From Patiria miniata (taxonomy: Eukaryota > Echinodermata > Asteroidea > Valvatida > Asterinidae), in contig NW_024037058.1 of assembly GCF_015706575.1 (NCBI RefSeq), positions 6,139,806-6,203,805 of the forward strand: a stretch of DNA of 64,000 nt, written 5' to 3'. The notes under the pieces are model-generated. The model was not told where the DNA came from and did no database searches. It was given only the letters and a program-made list of their open reading frames with translations. Position numbers and translations under genes: made by a program. This document shows positions 43,694 to 56,527 of this stretch, piece by piece (the first letter of the stretch is position 1; every line of letters begins with the position of its first letter).

Positions 43694-46600
43694 GGACAGA
43701 TTAATTAATCTAAGGCTATCCAGTGTATCCACCAACCACTTCCATCAGACATCGAGCATTGTTATCACTGACAAAGAACTTTAAAGTTCATTCCCTAAAC
43801 AACATTCTACAATACTGAATATTTGGTTTAATTTTAAGGTCTTTGGTCTCTGTATGTGTTGACTCTCATACCTCAACCACTTCCCCTTTGGAAAATCTTG
43901 GACTTCAACACCCAGCCTACTTCCTATGAAATCCTATATCTGTTGGTCCAATAATGAGAGCAAACGAATGAACCTTCACTATGTTTTCAAATAGGGATGA
44001 GTGCACATTTTAAAAATATAACAAACGAGAGGCAAAGTATTACCACAAGAGGCAATTCAATTTTCTCAGATTCATCTCAGCAAATACAAAGTCAATGTAT
44101 GATGTGTTTTCCAAGTATAAGATATAACCCTGCTACTGTGTAAAATGTAAACATTATTTAAATTTTGTTATTCGATTCTTCAATTACATTGGGAAAATTG
44201 TTGAGTTTAAATTAATGCAACTTACATTTGAATGAGACAGATTTTCCAACTCCGCGTACAAAAACCAGAATAAATCCTCAAAAGCAACTGAATGAAATGT
44301 GTGTGATTTTGAACTAAAGCGAGAGTTGAATAGCAAGTTACATACAATCCCTTGGTTGTCTCTTTCACAGTGCTTTCTGAGTGCCTCATCAAATTAATAT
44401 TAGTTTAATTACATTGACAACCAAGTTGAAAATGAAAACCTCAAGTGCATTCTACTGAAATGATACATGGATGTTTGTAAATTTGGTTAGTATGATGGAT
44501 GTACATTTGTTAACTGAATTTTATTCCCTTTTTTGTCCTTCTTAAATGTGATTTTTTAAATACTACAATATAAGATGCATTTGGAACATTCTATGAATTT
44601 GGGGTCCACTTTTTCCTGTCCCTATACGTCCGACATCTACGATTTTGTAATTGAAGATGCACTCCTTTATGTGTGTACTCTTTCCTCCAAGAATGCTACC
44701 TACCCAACAAATATTAATTAGTTTGAAGTCATTTTTAATAGCACTTGAATGGCAAATGATAAATTTCGGAGGTTGCAGGGACGGGAAAAATGTCTGACTT
44801 TGGACCCTAAATGTATAGAATGACCTACTTGTGAGAGGTTCCGTACCATTACAATAATAGTTTAGTTTATTCCATAAAGGATTGAGGCTTTTGCTTCTTT
44901 GAATAAGTATTGGTTTGCTAAATGCTGATACACCAAGTAGTCTAAATGAAGCAATAACAGAGTATCTCTCCAAGAGAACACAGCTTCCATGACAACAATG
45001 GCATTTCAGCAAAGATACAAAGTCTGTTATCTACCAATCAGCATCTCACGTACATTTCAGCTGCATTTTCCACTGGGCATGTGTGACTCCTAGGGTTATT
45101 TGCATACATAATGAGGGCTGCCTATTTTACACCGATTATGTGACTCAAAAAGATATATTTGTATTTTATCATTTATAGACCACATAATTTGGAAGCCATT
45201 GTTATTGTATCACTAGTTAGTTCATTCACTGTATATTTTGTCAAAGACATTTTAAAAAACGTTTTCTGAGAACATAGCAACAATGATTTTATGAAACAAC
45301 CCTCTTTTCTCAGTTGTCGTTTGTTTACATTTAAGACCAATTTGTTTTTCGACAATAGCATAATTACAGTGGTTTCCCCAACATTCATACTTGTACATAA
45401 TGGTAGAGGGGATTATCAAGTAATCAGATTTGTGAAAACATTTTCCCTTGATTTTTTTATCTCCTGATTGACCGCATTTGAATATTGTCAACATGCTCTC
45501 AAAATATTTTGAGTATGTAACTATGAGCTTAGAAAATTAGTCAGGCTTGTTTGGGTCTAGTACCATGTATTGCGAGCAAAAGAAACCCAAACACTACAAC
45601 ACTGTTTAGTCAGCTTGAAAATTTTTCTTTTTTATCATAACAAAAAAATGTAGCAAAAAGAAATCTTTTGTGTGTTAAAGATCGCCTCATGGGGTTTTAT
45701 GTTCAGTATTTTATTGTCCTGTGAAAACTTCAAATGTCTAGAAATCCTAAGCGAAAAAGTGACACATGAATGATCAAAATTTGTTGGCACCTTAGCAACC
45801 ACTTTACAAGGGAAAAGTCAGAGCATGGAATTGTTTTTCCAAACTGAATGTCTAGCAATAGCATTTTTAGGGCATGCTTATACAAAAAATATTGAAAGTA
45901 AATATTTCTTTAAATTATGGGCGTAAAGACAGTTAAACTTGACATCTAACAAGTGGAAGAACTGATATCGTATGGTTGCCGAGGGTGCAGTCAAGTACCC
46001 ACCATACCTATAGATAACTTATCAATATCGCACATTCTATGGGAGTGAGACGTACGTGATCTGGAACTTTCTTAAGGTACCAGCGGTGTAACTAGGGTTA
46101 AGCTTCCAGTGGGGCAGCTGGGGGGTTCACCAATTTTTTTTTTGAAAGGGGAGGGGGGCAAGGAAGGTAACATATTCATTTGTTGTGTGCAATTCAAGAT
46201 TTCAAATGGAGTGTGGGGTGGGGGGGGGGGAGACACGTGCCTCATAGTTACACCTTTGAAAGGTACACAGAAATATGGAATTCTAACATTACATCCGGTT
46301 TAACAGTCCCTTTCATATTACAATTAGCACTAGTTACGAACCAATAAAAGGTGTGAATGGTAGCAACCCAAATTGCCTACTGTTGCAGTCCACTCTTTTT
46401 TGAATAAATTGAAATACCAAATGGTTTTGTAGGAATGAAGCCTTAACACTAGTCTGAGTATCACCCGTTGTATCACTCTCTCTGTCTCAAGGTCATGTTC
46501 GCGAAACACGTAACATATCGTTACAGGCCGCGTGAAACAGCCTATTTTTGCAAACACAATTCACGATGTAAAAGCACAATAGATGTCATGTCTAGGTTTT

Positions 46601-46893
46601 ATTAGATGTACATGACAATGGGTTAATGAAGACCCGAGATAAAAGGCGCCTGCTGAATGCTCTCAGGGTCGAGACGCAGTCTGGTTTTGCATAATAATCG
46701 ACAAATTCTCAGATATCATAGACTCTTCCTGTGCAAAGGAATTTTCCATATAGACTACCTTAGCAGCCAACCCCCCCCCCCCCCTGCAATTAAGAGCAAT
46801 TCACAATGCAGTGTGAGTGTGCTAACTAGTCTTTGCCTCAAGAGGCCACTTTTCAACTTTTAAAGTATACTAACTTCTACAAAATGAACTTAC
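43694..46893. other. 3' flank of TRIM-4
   Basis: No gene is seen. About 43694-45010 aligns with the TRIM-2 flank (20835-22700) and keeps an empty MITE site near 44808. About 45060-46060 is AT-rich with nothing recognised. About 46080-46260 is the G-rich repeat, and about 46440-46710 matches 23090-23630 of the TRIM-2/3 interval. Confidence 0.5.
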
Positions 46894-46990
46894 CAGTACA
46901 TAGAAGTACATTGGGGAATCTGTTCTTGTTTTTGCAGACAGGTTTCTTGGCTTCCTCACAGTTGACTGCCACTGACATTTCATATAGCAC
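46894..46990 (-). other. 97-nt candidate coding exon (copy 2)
   Basis: This is the minus-strand copy of the exon at 29320-29416, with acceptor (GAAATGTAG) and donor (ACTG|GTAAGTTC) preserved and about three base changes. The reading frame stays open. Exon and splice sites look better conserved than the flanks. Confidence 0.5.
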
Positions 46991-47728
46991 CTACATTTCA
47001 AAGTGAACAAATTGACAAGACAACACACATTACATTGCATTTTCTCTTTCTAGCTCGGACTGCAATTACAAATCAAGTTATCTTTGGCTGACTTAATCGT
47101 TTGCATATTCATTCTTCAGCAAGTGCATGGACAACATAGCCATACACCAGTTTGGCAGAAATATAGAACTAAGTCTGACTCAGACTGGAGTTTAATTTAC
47201 GCTGCAAATTCTGAGACTGAACTTCAAGTTACAATGGCTAATGACTCAAACTCGGCTCTCATGACTCAACTCATGACTCAGACTAGACATCACAGAATTG
47301 TCACTAGTGAGACAAATTTCACTGACTCGACGAAACATTTTCGGCAAAACTGTCTCGTAATACATTTAGCTAGTGCTGATCGAGTGCAAAATTTGGTTTG
47401 TTGTCGGTAACAATTGGTTAAAAAGAAGCCCTTGTATTCTGATACATTCTGCTTTGCAGATAAGAAAATGGGAAAATCCGATAACCTCACTTGAAATTCT
47501 ATAGACTACAAAAATTCATGCCATTTTGTGGAGACTTTTAAAGCTGTGAGTTCTTAAAATAATCACTGAGCCAAACTTTTACCCCAAATCACCTTGAATT
47601 TCTCCACAGGGTCTTGCTTGTCTATCTGTTTTTGCAGTGTGGTAATGGTGTTCAGTAGTGACTGACCCAATAAGCACCAACCTTAGCCGGTCTGGTGGGT
47701 GTCATGTGTCACATCTCGGCCTCACTGA

Positions 47729-47820
47729 CCACACGGTCTTGGTCCTTCTAGAGGGGGTGTTGGTGTCGGAACCATAGGAGCTGGAATTATCATCATCGCT
47801 TTCGGGGACATGGGGTTGGC
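47729..47820 (-). other. Possible coding exon remnant, acidic/serine-rich
   Basis: On the minus strand a strong acceptor (CCTTTCCCCCAG) at about 47821 is followed by an open stretch reading QPHVPESDDDNSSSYGSD and then TNTPSRRTKTVWS. It reaches a donor-like TCA|GTGAGG; a stop follows if it is not spliced. It might belong with the 97-nt exon downstream on the same strand. I do not recognise the protein. Confidence 0.2.
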
Positions 47821-48049
47821 CTGGGGGAAAGGATAAAACATCAAATTTTACTAATACAATACTGTAAATAAAGGTCATCCATGTTCATTTTTGTAAGCAT
47901 TTATGCTGAGTGTTTACATGTTTAAACATTTAGCCAACATTACACAAAGGCTGCTGCTGACAATGCCAAGGACTCATTTTATAATTTATTATCTCCTGGA
48001 TCAGAATCTCCTTGTCATTCCTCAGCAGAGTTGTAATGAGTCACTGTTT

Positions 48050-48250
48050 TTTTGTGACTCGAGTCGAGTCAAGTCATTTTCAAGAAGTGAATCGACTGAG
48101 TCGAGTCAAGTCATTTTAAAGAAGTGACTTGAGTCCAGTCCAGTTATAGGTCCAAAAGGTTGAGTCTAGTCATTTAAAAAAAATTGAGTCATTAGGTCAA
48201 CAAGGTTCAAGTCGAATCGAGTCAAGTCAAATAAATATAGCCAATTTAAT
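48050..48250. repeat. GAGTC-rich degenerate array
   Basis: Repeated GAGTC(G/A)AGTC words with CAAGTCATTTTCAAGAAGTGA-type spacers fill this stretch. A GACTC-rich stretch in the opposite sense lies about 0.8 kb upstream (about 47160-47340), which could be the other arm of an inverted-repeat element. Confidence 0.6.
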
Positions 48251-50299
48251 CAAGTCAATTTGAGTCATGAATATCTGAACACTTTTTAACAAAGAAAGAC
48301 AAGACAGAAAGTCACTTGTCTCAATAACAGTCTCGAGAACTCAAACTTTGATCCTTTCCGGTTTGGTTTCAGGTCTAGAATATTTTTCGCTGACGGCTGA
48401 CGTCAAAACCAAATTGCATTATTCAAAACTGTTTCTGATAAGATAAGAATGAAGTTTGAATGGTGAGGATAACAGCAAGGTAATTTGCGGTGGCACCATG
48501 CGTAATACTCTTTTGTGAGTATGTGGTGGTTCTGAGAAGAACCGGTATAAACTCAACGTTTTGGCCAGCACACTCTGTCTGTCGTCAGGAGACCCTCCCC
48601 CAAAAAACCTGCAATCTGATATGTCTATGGCTGTTTGTTCAGAATGTGATACAACAAACAACTAACAAAGTATGATCACAATTGCAACAAAAGAACATCG
48701 CAACAAAAGAACAAATTGCAACAAAAGAACAAAAACAATGGCTGCTGCGGTAAAAAAACTTCTTCATGTTCTTGCAAGCAACTGCAGACTTTTATCAATG
48801 TGTCTTGAAAACCAAAAATCTATGCCGTTAACGCAACATCTCTAATGGTTGTTTACAGCAGTGAATTCAACAACATGACAACCATGCTGAAATGGATCTT
48901 CTTGTAATGTTATAGTTGGCTTTGCATTTTATGTTTTCCTGAAATTGTAAACAGATATTGTGAAACAGAAAGTGGCTTGATATAGTCACTGACTCAGGTT
49001 TTAATCTAAGGCCTGATTTTCATTGTGGATTTTGTTGGAGATATTTTAATCTCTTTGGGTTTGAAGAGTTTAATTAATTCAAATTTTGAATCAAGAATTA
49101 TTTAATCATTCTGTAGTCCAACCTACTCATTTCTTTTGCCCTTCTGTCAATTGGTTGCTTGTCTTTTGTTGTAAAGGAAAACCATGTTTGAATGAATTTT
49201 CAACATAGCACTTAATTTGTTCAAATTTTTAGGTGAAATTTCTTTTTTGGGGCAGCTGCAACCCTCTTTTAATTAAAAGGCTTTTATTTTGGATTAATTT
49301 AGTGCACAAACAAATACACAATGCAAGGAGACTCCTTCCTAGCATTTACATTATTGATCGCGATAGGGACAGCTAGGAACCAGTTAAACATACGAGGAGC
49401 TAATCATGGTCTGATGGCAAATCATTCATAATTTGTTGGGTAATTTTTCCAAAACTGAATGTTGGGGGAGAAATTTTCTCCATTTGATGTATCATTTAGA
49501 GTAAATAAAAAAAGAGAAATTCCCAAAAAGATTTGTTTCCTTGGTAAAATCTTTGATTTCAAGGTAAAACTCGAAAAGAGCACTCATTTAATGATGAGTT
49601 TCACAAGATCACTTTCAGACCCTAATCTTAGACTTGAGCTGAAAGTTATTTGACAACAAAGTTGCAATTCTTAAGAAGTACTGTACTCATGTCAAGTCTC
49701 CCCTTTTTTGTAGATATATTGTCTATTTTTAGTGTCTCGAACTAGACAAGTGATGACATAAAGAAATATTCACATGAAAATAGCCCAACCAGCCTTAATT
49801 TATATTTGAAGGCTCCTTGCCCTCGGAATTTAAAAAAAAGATTTCTTTTCCTGACAAATCCCAATTCTGTCTATTGCATTCTTACTCCCACCCCCTCCCC
49901 TAAAAACCCATTTTTTAATTTGCATCTGCAACCCTCCTAGGAAAAATTTTTACTTTGGATTACTTTTGTAGCTCTCATAATAGAAAAATAAAATATACAT
50001 TCTTCCATGCTCTCATGAACCGGAATCACCATTGGGCAACAAATGAATTTTTTCAGGCTGAAATATGAAAATCACCAGGGCTGTTTAGTCCCAAAATAGC
50101 ATTGGTGACTTCTGATTCCATTGTTGTGGGCTGGGGCACCAGGGTCATGGAAACACTGACTGCCATTTATGCACAGGAACCTGCATTGATGTGAGCAGAG
50201 AGTACCCGGTACAGTACATGTACATGTATATACACGGACTCCAATAGCTTCTAAAAATAGAACTAGGACTATGTGCAATCATATGCATTCATGAACATG

Positions 50300-50410
50300 T
50301 ACAGTGTATTGTATACACATCAAAGTTGTAAATTGCCTATGTTGTGCGCCATCTTCCAGAAGGATAGTTTCAAATCTTCTTCTAAAACTAACAAAAAGAC
50401 TTCAATTCAG
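50300..50410 (+). other. A-type 5' noncoding exon upstream of TRIM-5 (orphan or TRIM-5 first exon)
   Basis: It is nearly identical to the TRIM-1 first exon, ending AAGACTTCAATTCAG before GTAAGA at 50411, and is preceded by a near-identical ~380-nt upstream block. The copy extends to about 50656 and stops at the tRNA-like repeat. The next TRIM coding exon downstream is TRIM-5, a subtype B gene 6.1 kb away with its acceptor at 56487. It may drive TRIM-5 or be a relic of a lost A-type gene. Confidence 0.45.
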
Positions 50411-51404
50411 GTAAGATACTTGATGTTGTACTGTGTTTGTGCCCATATTACATGGCATTTGTCAAGAATCTTGGAATAATTGCCAGTACCGGTATGTGCA
50501 GCAATGGTCTTACAAGAGGGAGTATAGTCAATGCTCAAATGCAATACTCTTGACAAAAATGTCCCTGTTTAGTCTACTGGCTTGAGAGGACTAAACATAT
50601 CCTTGATCCTACATTTAAACCTCAAATAAAAGTTTAACAGTTGAACAAAGAACTTGACCCTGTGGCTTCTTTCTGTTTACTATTCTGATAAACCTGTCTG
50701 TCAAATTATTAACATTAACAGCCTATAGACCTTTGGATTCGTTAGATGTAGAAAACAGTCGCATGCTGTGTTTGATTTTACTCGTGCAGCACGTACCAAA
50801 GTGCTACATAAGTGGAATCCGGGACTGCAAATAACTGAACTCAACATCATGTGACATGGTCCGTTTTGATACAGAGGGGTGTATACATACAGTAGATCGC
50901 CATCTTTGTTCATTTCAACCATTGCCGTAAGTGACATCAGAATGGGCAGATAGCAATGACTCATTTATTTGGTAAGATTTTTATTTAGTGGGTCTACCTA
51001 TAAGTCTGTCTATACATTATCAACAGCATCACATTATCTCATATGAAGTACATGTACATGTTAACTCAGCATTTGCCAATTACAAGTGTATACGTATTTA
51101 CTGAAAATTCAGGTGGATCCGTCAAACCTGTTAGAATACAGACATGTGGAATCCATGAATCTCCTTATATTCATGACAGAAATAAGTGACATGCATTGTT
51201 TGTACTTACATGTAGTCTCTTCCAAACAAGTGTTGGACCTTTAAGAAGATTTGGCACAGGTATAGCTGAGTAAATTACAAAAAAATAATAATATAACCAA
51301 AAATCAAAACGATGGAAGGCAAGCCTTTTTCTCTGAAGTTAGTGCACTTTTCTTACAGAAAAGTGGACATTATTGACAAGTCTTCAATTGAAATATTGGC
51401 CAGT

Positions 51405-51927
51405 TTAAAGGGAAAATACAACATTTGCAAACATCAAAAAATAAAACTACCGAATTATTTTGAAATACCTTGCTGGACTGTTAGTGAATGACAGTGTAAA
51501 GCATCCTGTAAAATCATGGCACCTGGTATACTGTCATTTTCAAGAAAAGTGGTATTTTTGTATCAATTTCCAACGCTGATCGGCCGATCAGCGTTGGAAA
51601 AACCTGGCTTTTTTTTCAAATACTGGCCTCAGTTGACCATCGCACTTGTTTGCAATCGATTACACACCTATGAACGGGTACAAGCCAGCTAGACTGGTTC
51701 CCTGACCTTACAATTCCCCAATATATGTAAACTGCTCTGTTTCTTCTTAAATGGAGTCAGGGAACCAGACTACAGGAAAATGATTGTTTTTCTTGGTTTT
51801 TATAGCATTTTCGAACCCAAAACCTCAAAAAAGTAAGTGTAACTATATTTGCTATATATTTCCAACCCCCCAATTCCATCCATTTCTGAAAATTACAGCA
51901 AAAGCAAATGATGTATATTCCCTTTAA
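51405..51927 (+). mobile_element. Palindrome-centred MITE, copy E
   Basis: The 523-bp copy runs TTAAAGGGAAAATACAACAT to GATGTATATTCCCTTTAA with a perfect central palindrome (CCAACGCTGATCGG / CCGATCAGCGTTGG). A second stem has a 16-base inverted pair around GGTTCCCTGAC / GTCAGGGAACC. It is the best-preserved copy in plus orientation. Confidence 0.9.
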
Positions 51928-52460
51928 GTACTTGAAATATATATTTTTTTCCGGTGCAGGCAATATTGGGTTGCAGAAACTCCGACGATCATGAAGTGTA
52001 GGGCTCCTGTTTTGTTTTGATCAAATCAGAGTCAAAAATGGTTTTTTTTATGGCTCAAAAATCACTTTTACAATAAAAAGCAGACTTTTCTCAATTATAA
52101 TGACACCCGTTTTGCAATTTTGAACAGTTTCTTGTGGTAGAAATCATGATTTTCCTGCGCGGTTTGTGCCTTGCGATTCAGCGGGCCGAGCGTGCTCACA
52201 GTACATCGCGCAGTGATCGCCATCTTTATTTTTGGGGCGTGTGTTGTCGTTGCGCTGTCATCGTCATTTTACCCCCAAATTTCACTCAAAAAATCAAAAT
52301 CCTGTCCTCTATCTATGACATACCTGTTCATTGAGAATGTCGCCAACTAGTTTGATAGGTCCAATAATTTTAAAGTGGATTTTGTTCCCTTGCAGGAAAC
52401 AGGCCTTACACTTTACAATCGCCGTAACTCCTGCCCACCTTGACTCAAAACACCCAACTG

Positions 52461-52540
52461 ACCCGGGCAAGCTCAGAGGTGGAGTGATAAGACGACTGCA
52501 CTACTAAACAGGGGGTACTGGGTTCGAGCCCCACCCGAGT
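52461..52540 (+). repeat. tRNA-like sequence (possible SINE head)
   Basis: The 80-nt stretch has a canonical B box (GGTTCGAGCCC), an A-box-like AGGTGGAGTGATAAG, and ends ACCCGGG / CCCGAGT that pair at six of seven positions as an acceptor stem. The length and D-arm recall class II (Ser/Leu) tRNAs, but the anticodon arm is not clean. A tRNA-derived SINE is more likely than a working tRNA. Confidence 0.4.
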
Positions 52541-53157
52541 AACAGTAAGACTTACCTTTCGTATACAAGTGCCCTTTTTACACCAGCATTTACCACCGCC
52601 CCCCCCCCCCTATTTTTAAAAGTTTTTTTTTGGTGCCTTTTTTGTTACCAGCGGCCTTTTACGAGTGCCCTTTTTGAAATTTCACGCAACCATCGGCGAT
52701 TGTGCATGCCGTCCTGACAATTGCCACATATTATCCATGATCGTCTTGTTTGAACAGTGCCCTCATAGGAAGATGGTACTGGCCCCCACTCCCAAGTTTT
52801 AAATTTACCAAGTATTTACAGTGAGTGCTCTTTTCATGAACTTTTTACAACACTGAGTATAAAGTGTTTATTAAAATACGTCAGTGAGGTGTGAACTGTT
52901 TCATTCGGACCTGAAGCCACATCCTCATTAAGTCAATGAAATGTCATTCTTCGTCAGGTCAACTCACAAACTATTTATATTAAAAACTGTGGCAAAAGGC
53001 ATTTTTTGTCAAAGTGGAAAACCTTTCACTTGTGACCTACTTTTGTTTGACTTGTTATGAATTTTATTATAATTTACCTTAGGCGTAAAAAATGTCCCAT
53101 AACAGCTGAAACGAATTCTTTAATGTTGCATTTGTCAGGACAAAATATGCTCTTACA

Positions 53158-53516
53158 TTAAAGGGAATATACAACATTTGCAAACATCAAAAAATAAAAC
53201 AACACAATTATTATGAAATACCTTACTGGACTGCTAGTAAATGACAGTCTAAAGCATCCTGTAAAATCATGGTACTGTGTGCTGTCATTTAAAAAAAAAA
53301 GTGGTATTTTGTATTGAATTCCAATGCTGGTCGGCTGACCAGCGTTGGACAAACCTGACTCTTGTCAAATACTGCCCCCAATTTATCATATTTAGTTATT
53401 CCACATTTTGTTGTACAAGCCAGCTTGACTGGTTCCCTGATCCAATTCCCCAATGTCCATAAATTGCTCCATTTCATCATTCTGGGCCAGGGAACCAGTC
53501 TACAAGAACATTATTG
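53158..53516 (+). mobile_element. Palindrome-centred MITE, copy F (truncated or interrupted)
   Basis: The left end is TTAAAGGGAATATACAACAT. The central hairpin is CCAATGCTGGTC / GACCAGCGTTGG. Similarity stops at ACATTATTGTT near 53516. A right-end-like piece, ending TTCTGCATTCCCTTTAA, lies at 56163-56272, so the element may have been split by about 2.6 kb of later sequence. Confidence 0.7.
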
Positions 53517-56162
53517 TTGGGTGATCAGGTACGACACAATCACCTTTTTCAAATGGTAAGAATTATTCTTTGTTTCTTTTGTTTTCCGGACAATAAATCT
53601 CCACAAGTTTTCTCCTAAACGGTTTATGCTATGAACTTGTAGCTTTGCACATATATCGACCCTGATCCCAAGTGGTGCATAAAACTCTGACGTCATGATG
53701 ACGTCATCAGGTGTTAAATCACAAGTGATTTTCTCTGAAAAAATGACCATCTTCCTTCACCTGTAACTCTTGAAGGAAGTAATCGATCATGTTCATACAT
53801 TGTAATCAGATAGATTTAATCGAGAAATATTTTTGGTCTGGTACGAGAACTCGCTTGACCTTTACTTCTGGGTCTACCAGAAGGTGTCACAGTTTGGTGA
53901 ATTTAAAATACAGAGAGAAGCCTCAAAATCGAAATGAAACACATTTCTTCCGAACTGTTCACGTGTTAATAATAAAACTGAGATGGAACTTGAACCCTGG
54001 TCCGAAGATGTGAAAAAATTGTGATGTCATTATGACGTAATTGGGTATCAAATTACAAGCGAGAAATTAATTATAATTATAAGTGGATAACGGAATAGAG
54101 TAGCGTTCTCATTCTTTGTTGTTTTAGACATCGCCAGTGGCAATATATTTGATTCACAGGGGCAAAGCCATTTGACCTTTACTTCCAGTGTTACTGGTTC
54201 AGTGTTACCGGAGGTAAAACGATAATCAAATATAACTTGAAAATGGAAGCATTTTACAACAGTTATATAAATTATGCAAATAATTAGTGAGGAATGTCCA
54301 ACACAAACATGGGCATGATGACATAATTACATGAGAGGGCAACCTCCAGTGGTTTGTCAAAAGATACATGGAATTTTTTAATTTAAAAACTATTCGTTAC
54401 AATTTTACAACATTGCCTCTCGATATTCTTTGTTCAACCTTGAAGAATTTTGCAAGATTGCAGAATCGTGACATCATCTGACTGGATGGTTATTGTACCA
54501 AGGAGTAAAAGAATGATCAGTTTTCTTTTCTTTAAATTTAAATTTGTCATTTGATCCATGTCCACTATGTTCGTACTTCATATGTACTTCATGAACTTTT
54601 AATTTTGCACATAATTGACCTATCACGGTAGAATCGCGTCAGATTTGCAGCAACACATCTTGGGAAATATCATTCAATTACATGATATACAAATGGACAC
54701 GGAACGCGCAAAATCTGAGACAAACAAAACTTAGTGTACAGAAACTCCATGTAGTATTGTCTAAGGGGCGAGGGTAACTCGCAAACGGTGGAAAAAATCA
54801 ACGCCCATGTAGTAATATTGGGGGGAAGTTGCTTTTCGGAGGGGGGGGGGGATGCAAGGGCCCCCTTGCCCCCCCCCTCCCCCGGCTATGCCCATGATCC
54901 TTGGCTGAACACCTTTCAAATATAATTTCAAACTTATGTGCGCATGTGCATATGGGGCTGGCTGCAAGATTCAAATCAGCACAGCAATAATTTTCTTCAC
55001 AACACATTATGATTCCAACGCGATGCTGTGGCGATAGGGCAATTCCTCTATTTGCACAAATTCTTTTCACTTTTAGATGAACACGAGATTGTATCCTCTC
55101 TTAACTAAATCAGTACTCATTTTGCGCATTTTAACTGATGATGTCATCAAACCGCAGTGGCGTAGCACAGTTGACTTTATTGGGGGGTTAAACATGGGCA
55201 CTGTATGTAGACACGTTTTTTTCTCCGGACACTTGGCCTACGTAAAATCCAGAAGGGGGGGGGGGGGGGGCTGGGGGGGGGGGGGGCCTGGTACCCTCTG
55301 CCAATGGGGGCGCTGTTCAAAATCGGTGCTTTTAATGAGTCGCATTCAAATAAGGCACCTGTATTGGCTGATGAAAGCAAACAGGGCACGATTACGCTTT
55401 TACAGGGCAAAAAAGGGCACTTTTTCGGACAAAAAAGGGCACTGGTTCAGGGGGGGAAAAGGGCACTCTTGACAAATATTGGGGGGTAAGCGCTAGTAAC
55501 AAAAGGCAATTGAATGGAAAAGGGTACGCCTATGAACCGGAAATTCCATGTGTTTCTAAATACAATTTCTATACTCAAATTTGTCATACTCCAAAATATG
55601 TTTTTTATTCTCCAAAATTATTAACAAATTGTACTACTCAGAAAAGTAAATTCATGATCCTCTTTCTGTTACAATATTCAAAAGTACACTGGGCACGTTC
55701 CTATTAAAATATTGCCCGATCACCCTGCGTTTGCAACTCAACAAACACATATCTCTAGTTTTTCTACGAACACTAGGTCCTGAAATCCCTGAAAATGTCA
55801 TGTTTTGGATTGTTTACTTAGCCTATTTCAAACATCTTACCGTTCCCAAGAAAAGACCAAAAAAAAAACTCGGTTGTTTAAAATTGGACATGATGGAGTA
55901 CGAATACGTTTTCCGCAAAAGGCAAACACTTTACAAATGAAATCACAACTAGCATCCAAACAGCTTGATTTTATGGGGTCGCAAAAGTGGACCCCAAAAT
56001 TGGTTTCGCACGCATAATACAGGAATAATTAACACAAAAATGCCCAGTTTTGAAAGGATAGTTGTGTGGATGTTTATATCCTACTTTTAAATGTTCTTTC
56101 GGATTAACATCATCTTGTTCAAAGCGTGTTTTGCAACCCAATTGGGCTGTTCCAGGACCCAG

Positions 56163-56272
56163 TGTCCCTTTCAAACAACTCAATAAAACAATATTTGCTG
56201 CAAAAAACTCACCACCAAATCCATCTATTTCTGAATATTACGGCAGAAGCAATATGTTCTGCATTCCCTTTA
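56163..56272 (+). mobile_element. Right-end fragment of the palindrome-centred MITE
   Basis: It matches the last ~110 nt of the family (CATCTATTTCTGAATATTAC ... GCATTCCCTTTAA). It is either the missing end of copy F or an independent solo end. Confidence 0.55.
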
Positions 56273-56527
56273 ACAAGTTAACCCTATATTGTACATTTGT
56301 TGCAACTGATTGCTATTTTCTTTTGGACAAAAATGAACAGCAGCTTTAAAACATGCATATAGTATGTCAATAAACCTTCAATTTTAAAAATACTCCACTT
56401 GACAGAACGGTGTCAACTTTACATCTAACCTATTACAACCATACCATTATTTGAAGTTCATGTAATTCCAAAACCTTTTATTTGCAGATTAACGGTCCGT
56501 TCTATCACACAAAGCCCAACAGTGAGG

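Larger units (their letters stand above)
46991..50299. other. Region between the exon candidate and the orphan TRIM first exon
   Basis: It holds GACTC-rich sequence (about 47160-47340), a possible minus-strand exon (about 47729-47820), and a GAGTC-rich array (48050-48250). From about 49918 it has the conserved TRIM upstream block almost identical to positions 1-480. About 48280-49900 shows nothing I recognise beyond a partial repeat of the GCTGCAACCCTC motif near 49255. Confidence 0.45.
50411..56487. other. Region between the orphan first exon and TRIM-5 (putative long intron)
   Basis: No coding exon is recognised. It contains a MITE (51405-51927), a tRNA-like sequence (52461-52540) and a truncated MITE (53158-53516) with a possible remainder (56163-56272). 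It also has degenerate repeats with TGACGTCAT words (about 53550-54720) and long G runs (54841-54850, 55255-55286). The acceptor for TRIM-5 is ACCTTTTATTTGCAG. Confidence 0.45.

Noticed and set aside
48530-48605. Hammerhead-ribozyme-like motif on the minus strand (CTGACGA ... CAAAAC)
   Set aside because: The core differs from CUGAUGA/GAAA, the stems are weak and no cleavage site is clear. It may only be a decayed common repeat.
55077-55489. Coding frame around the G runs near 55250-55290
   Set aside because: The translation is dominated by poly-Gly/poly-Pro from G or C runs, and frames exist on both strands.
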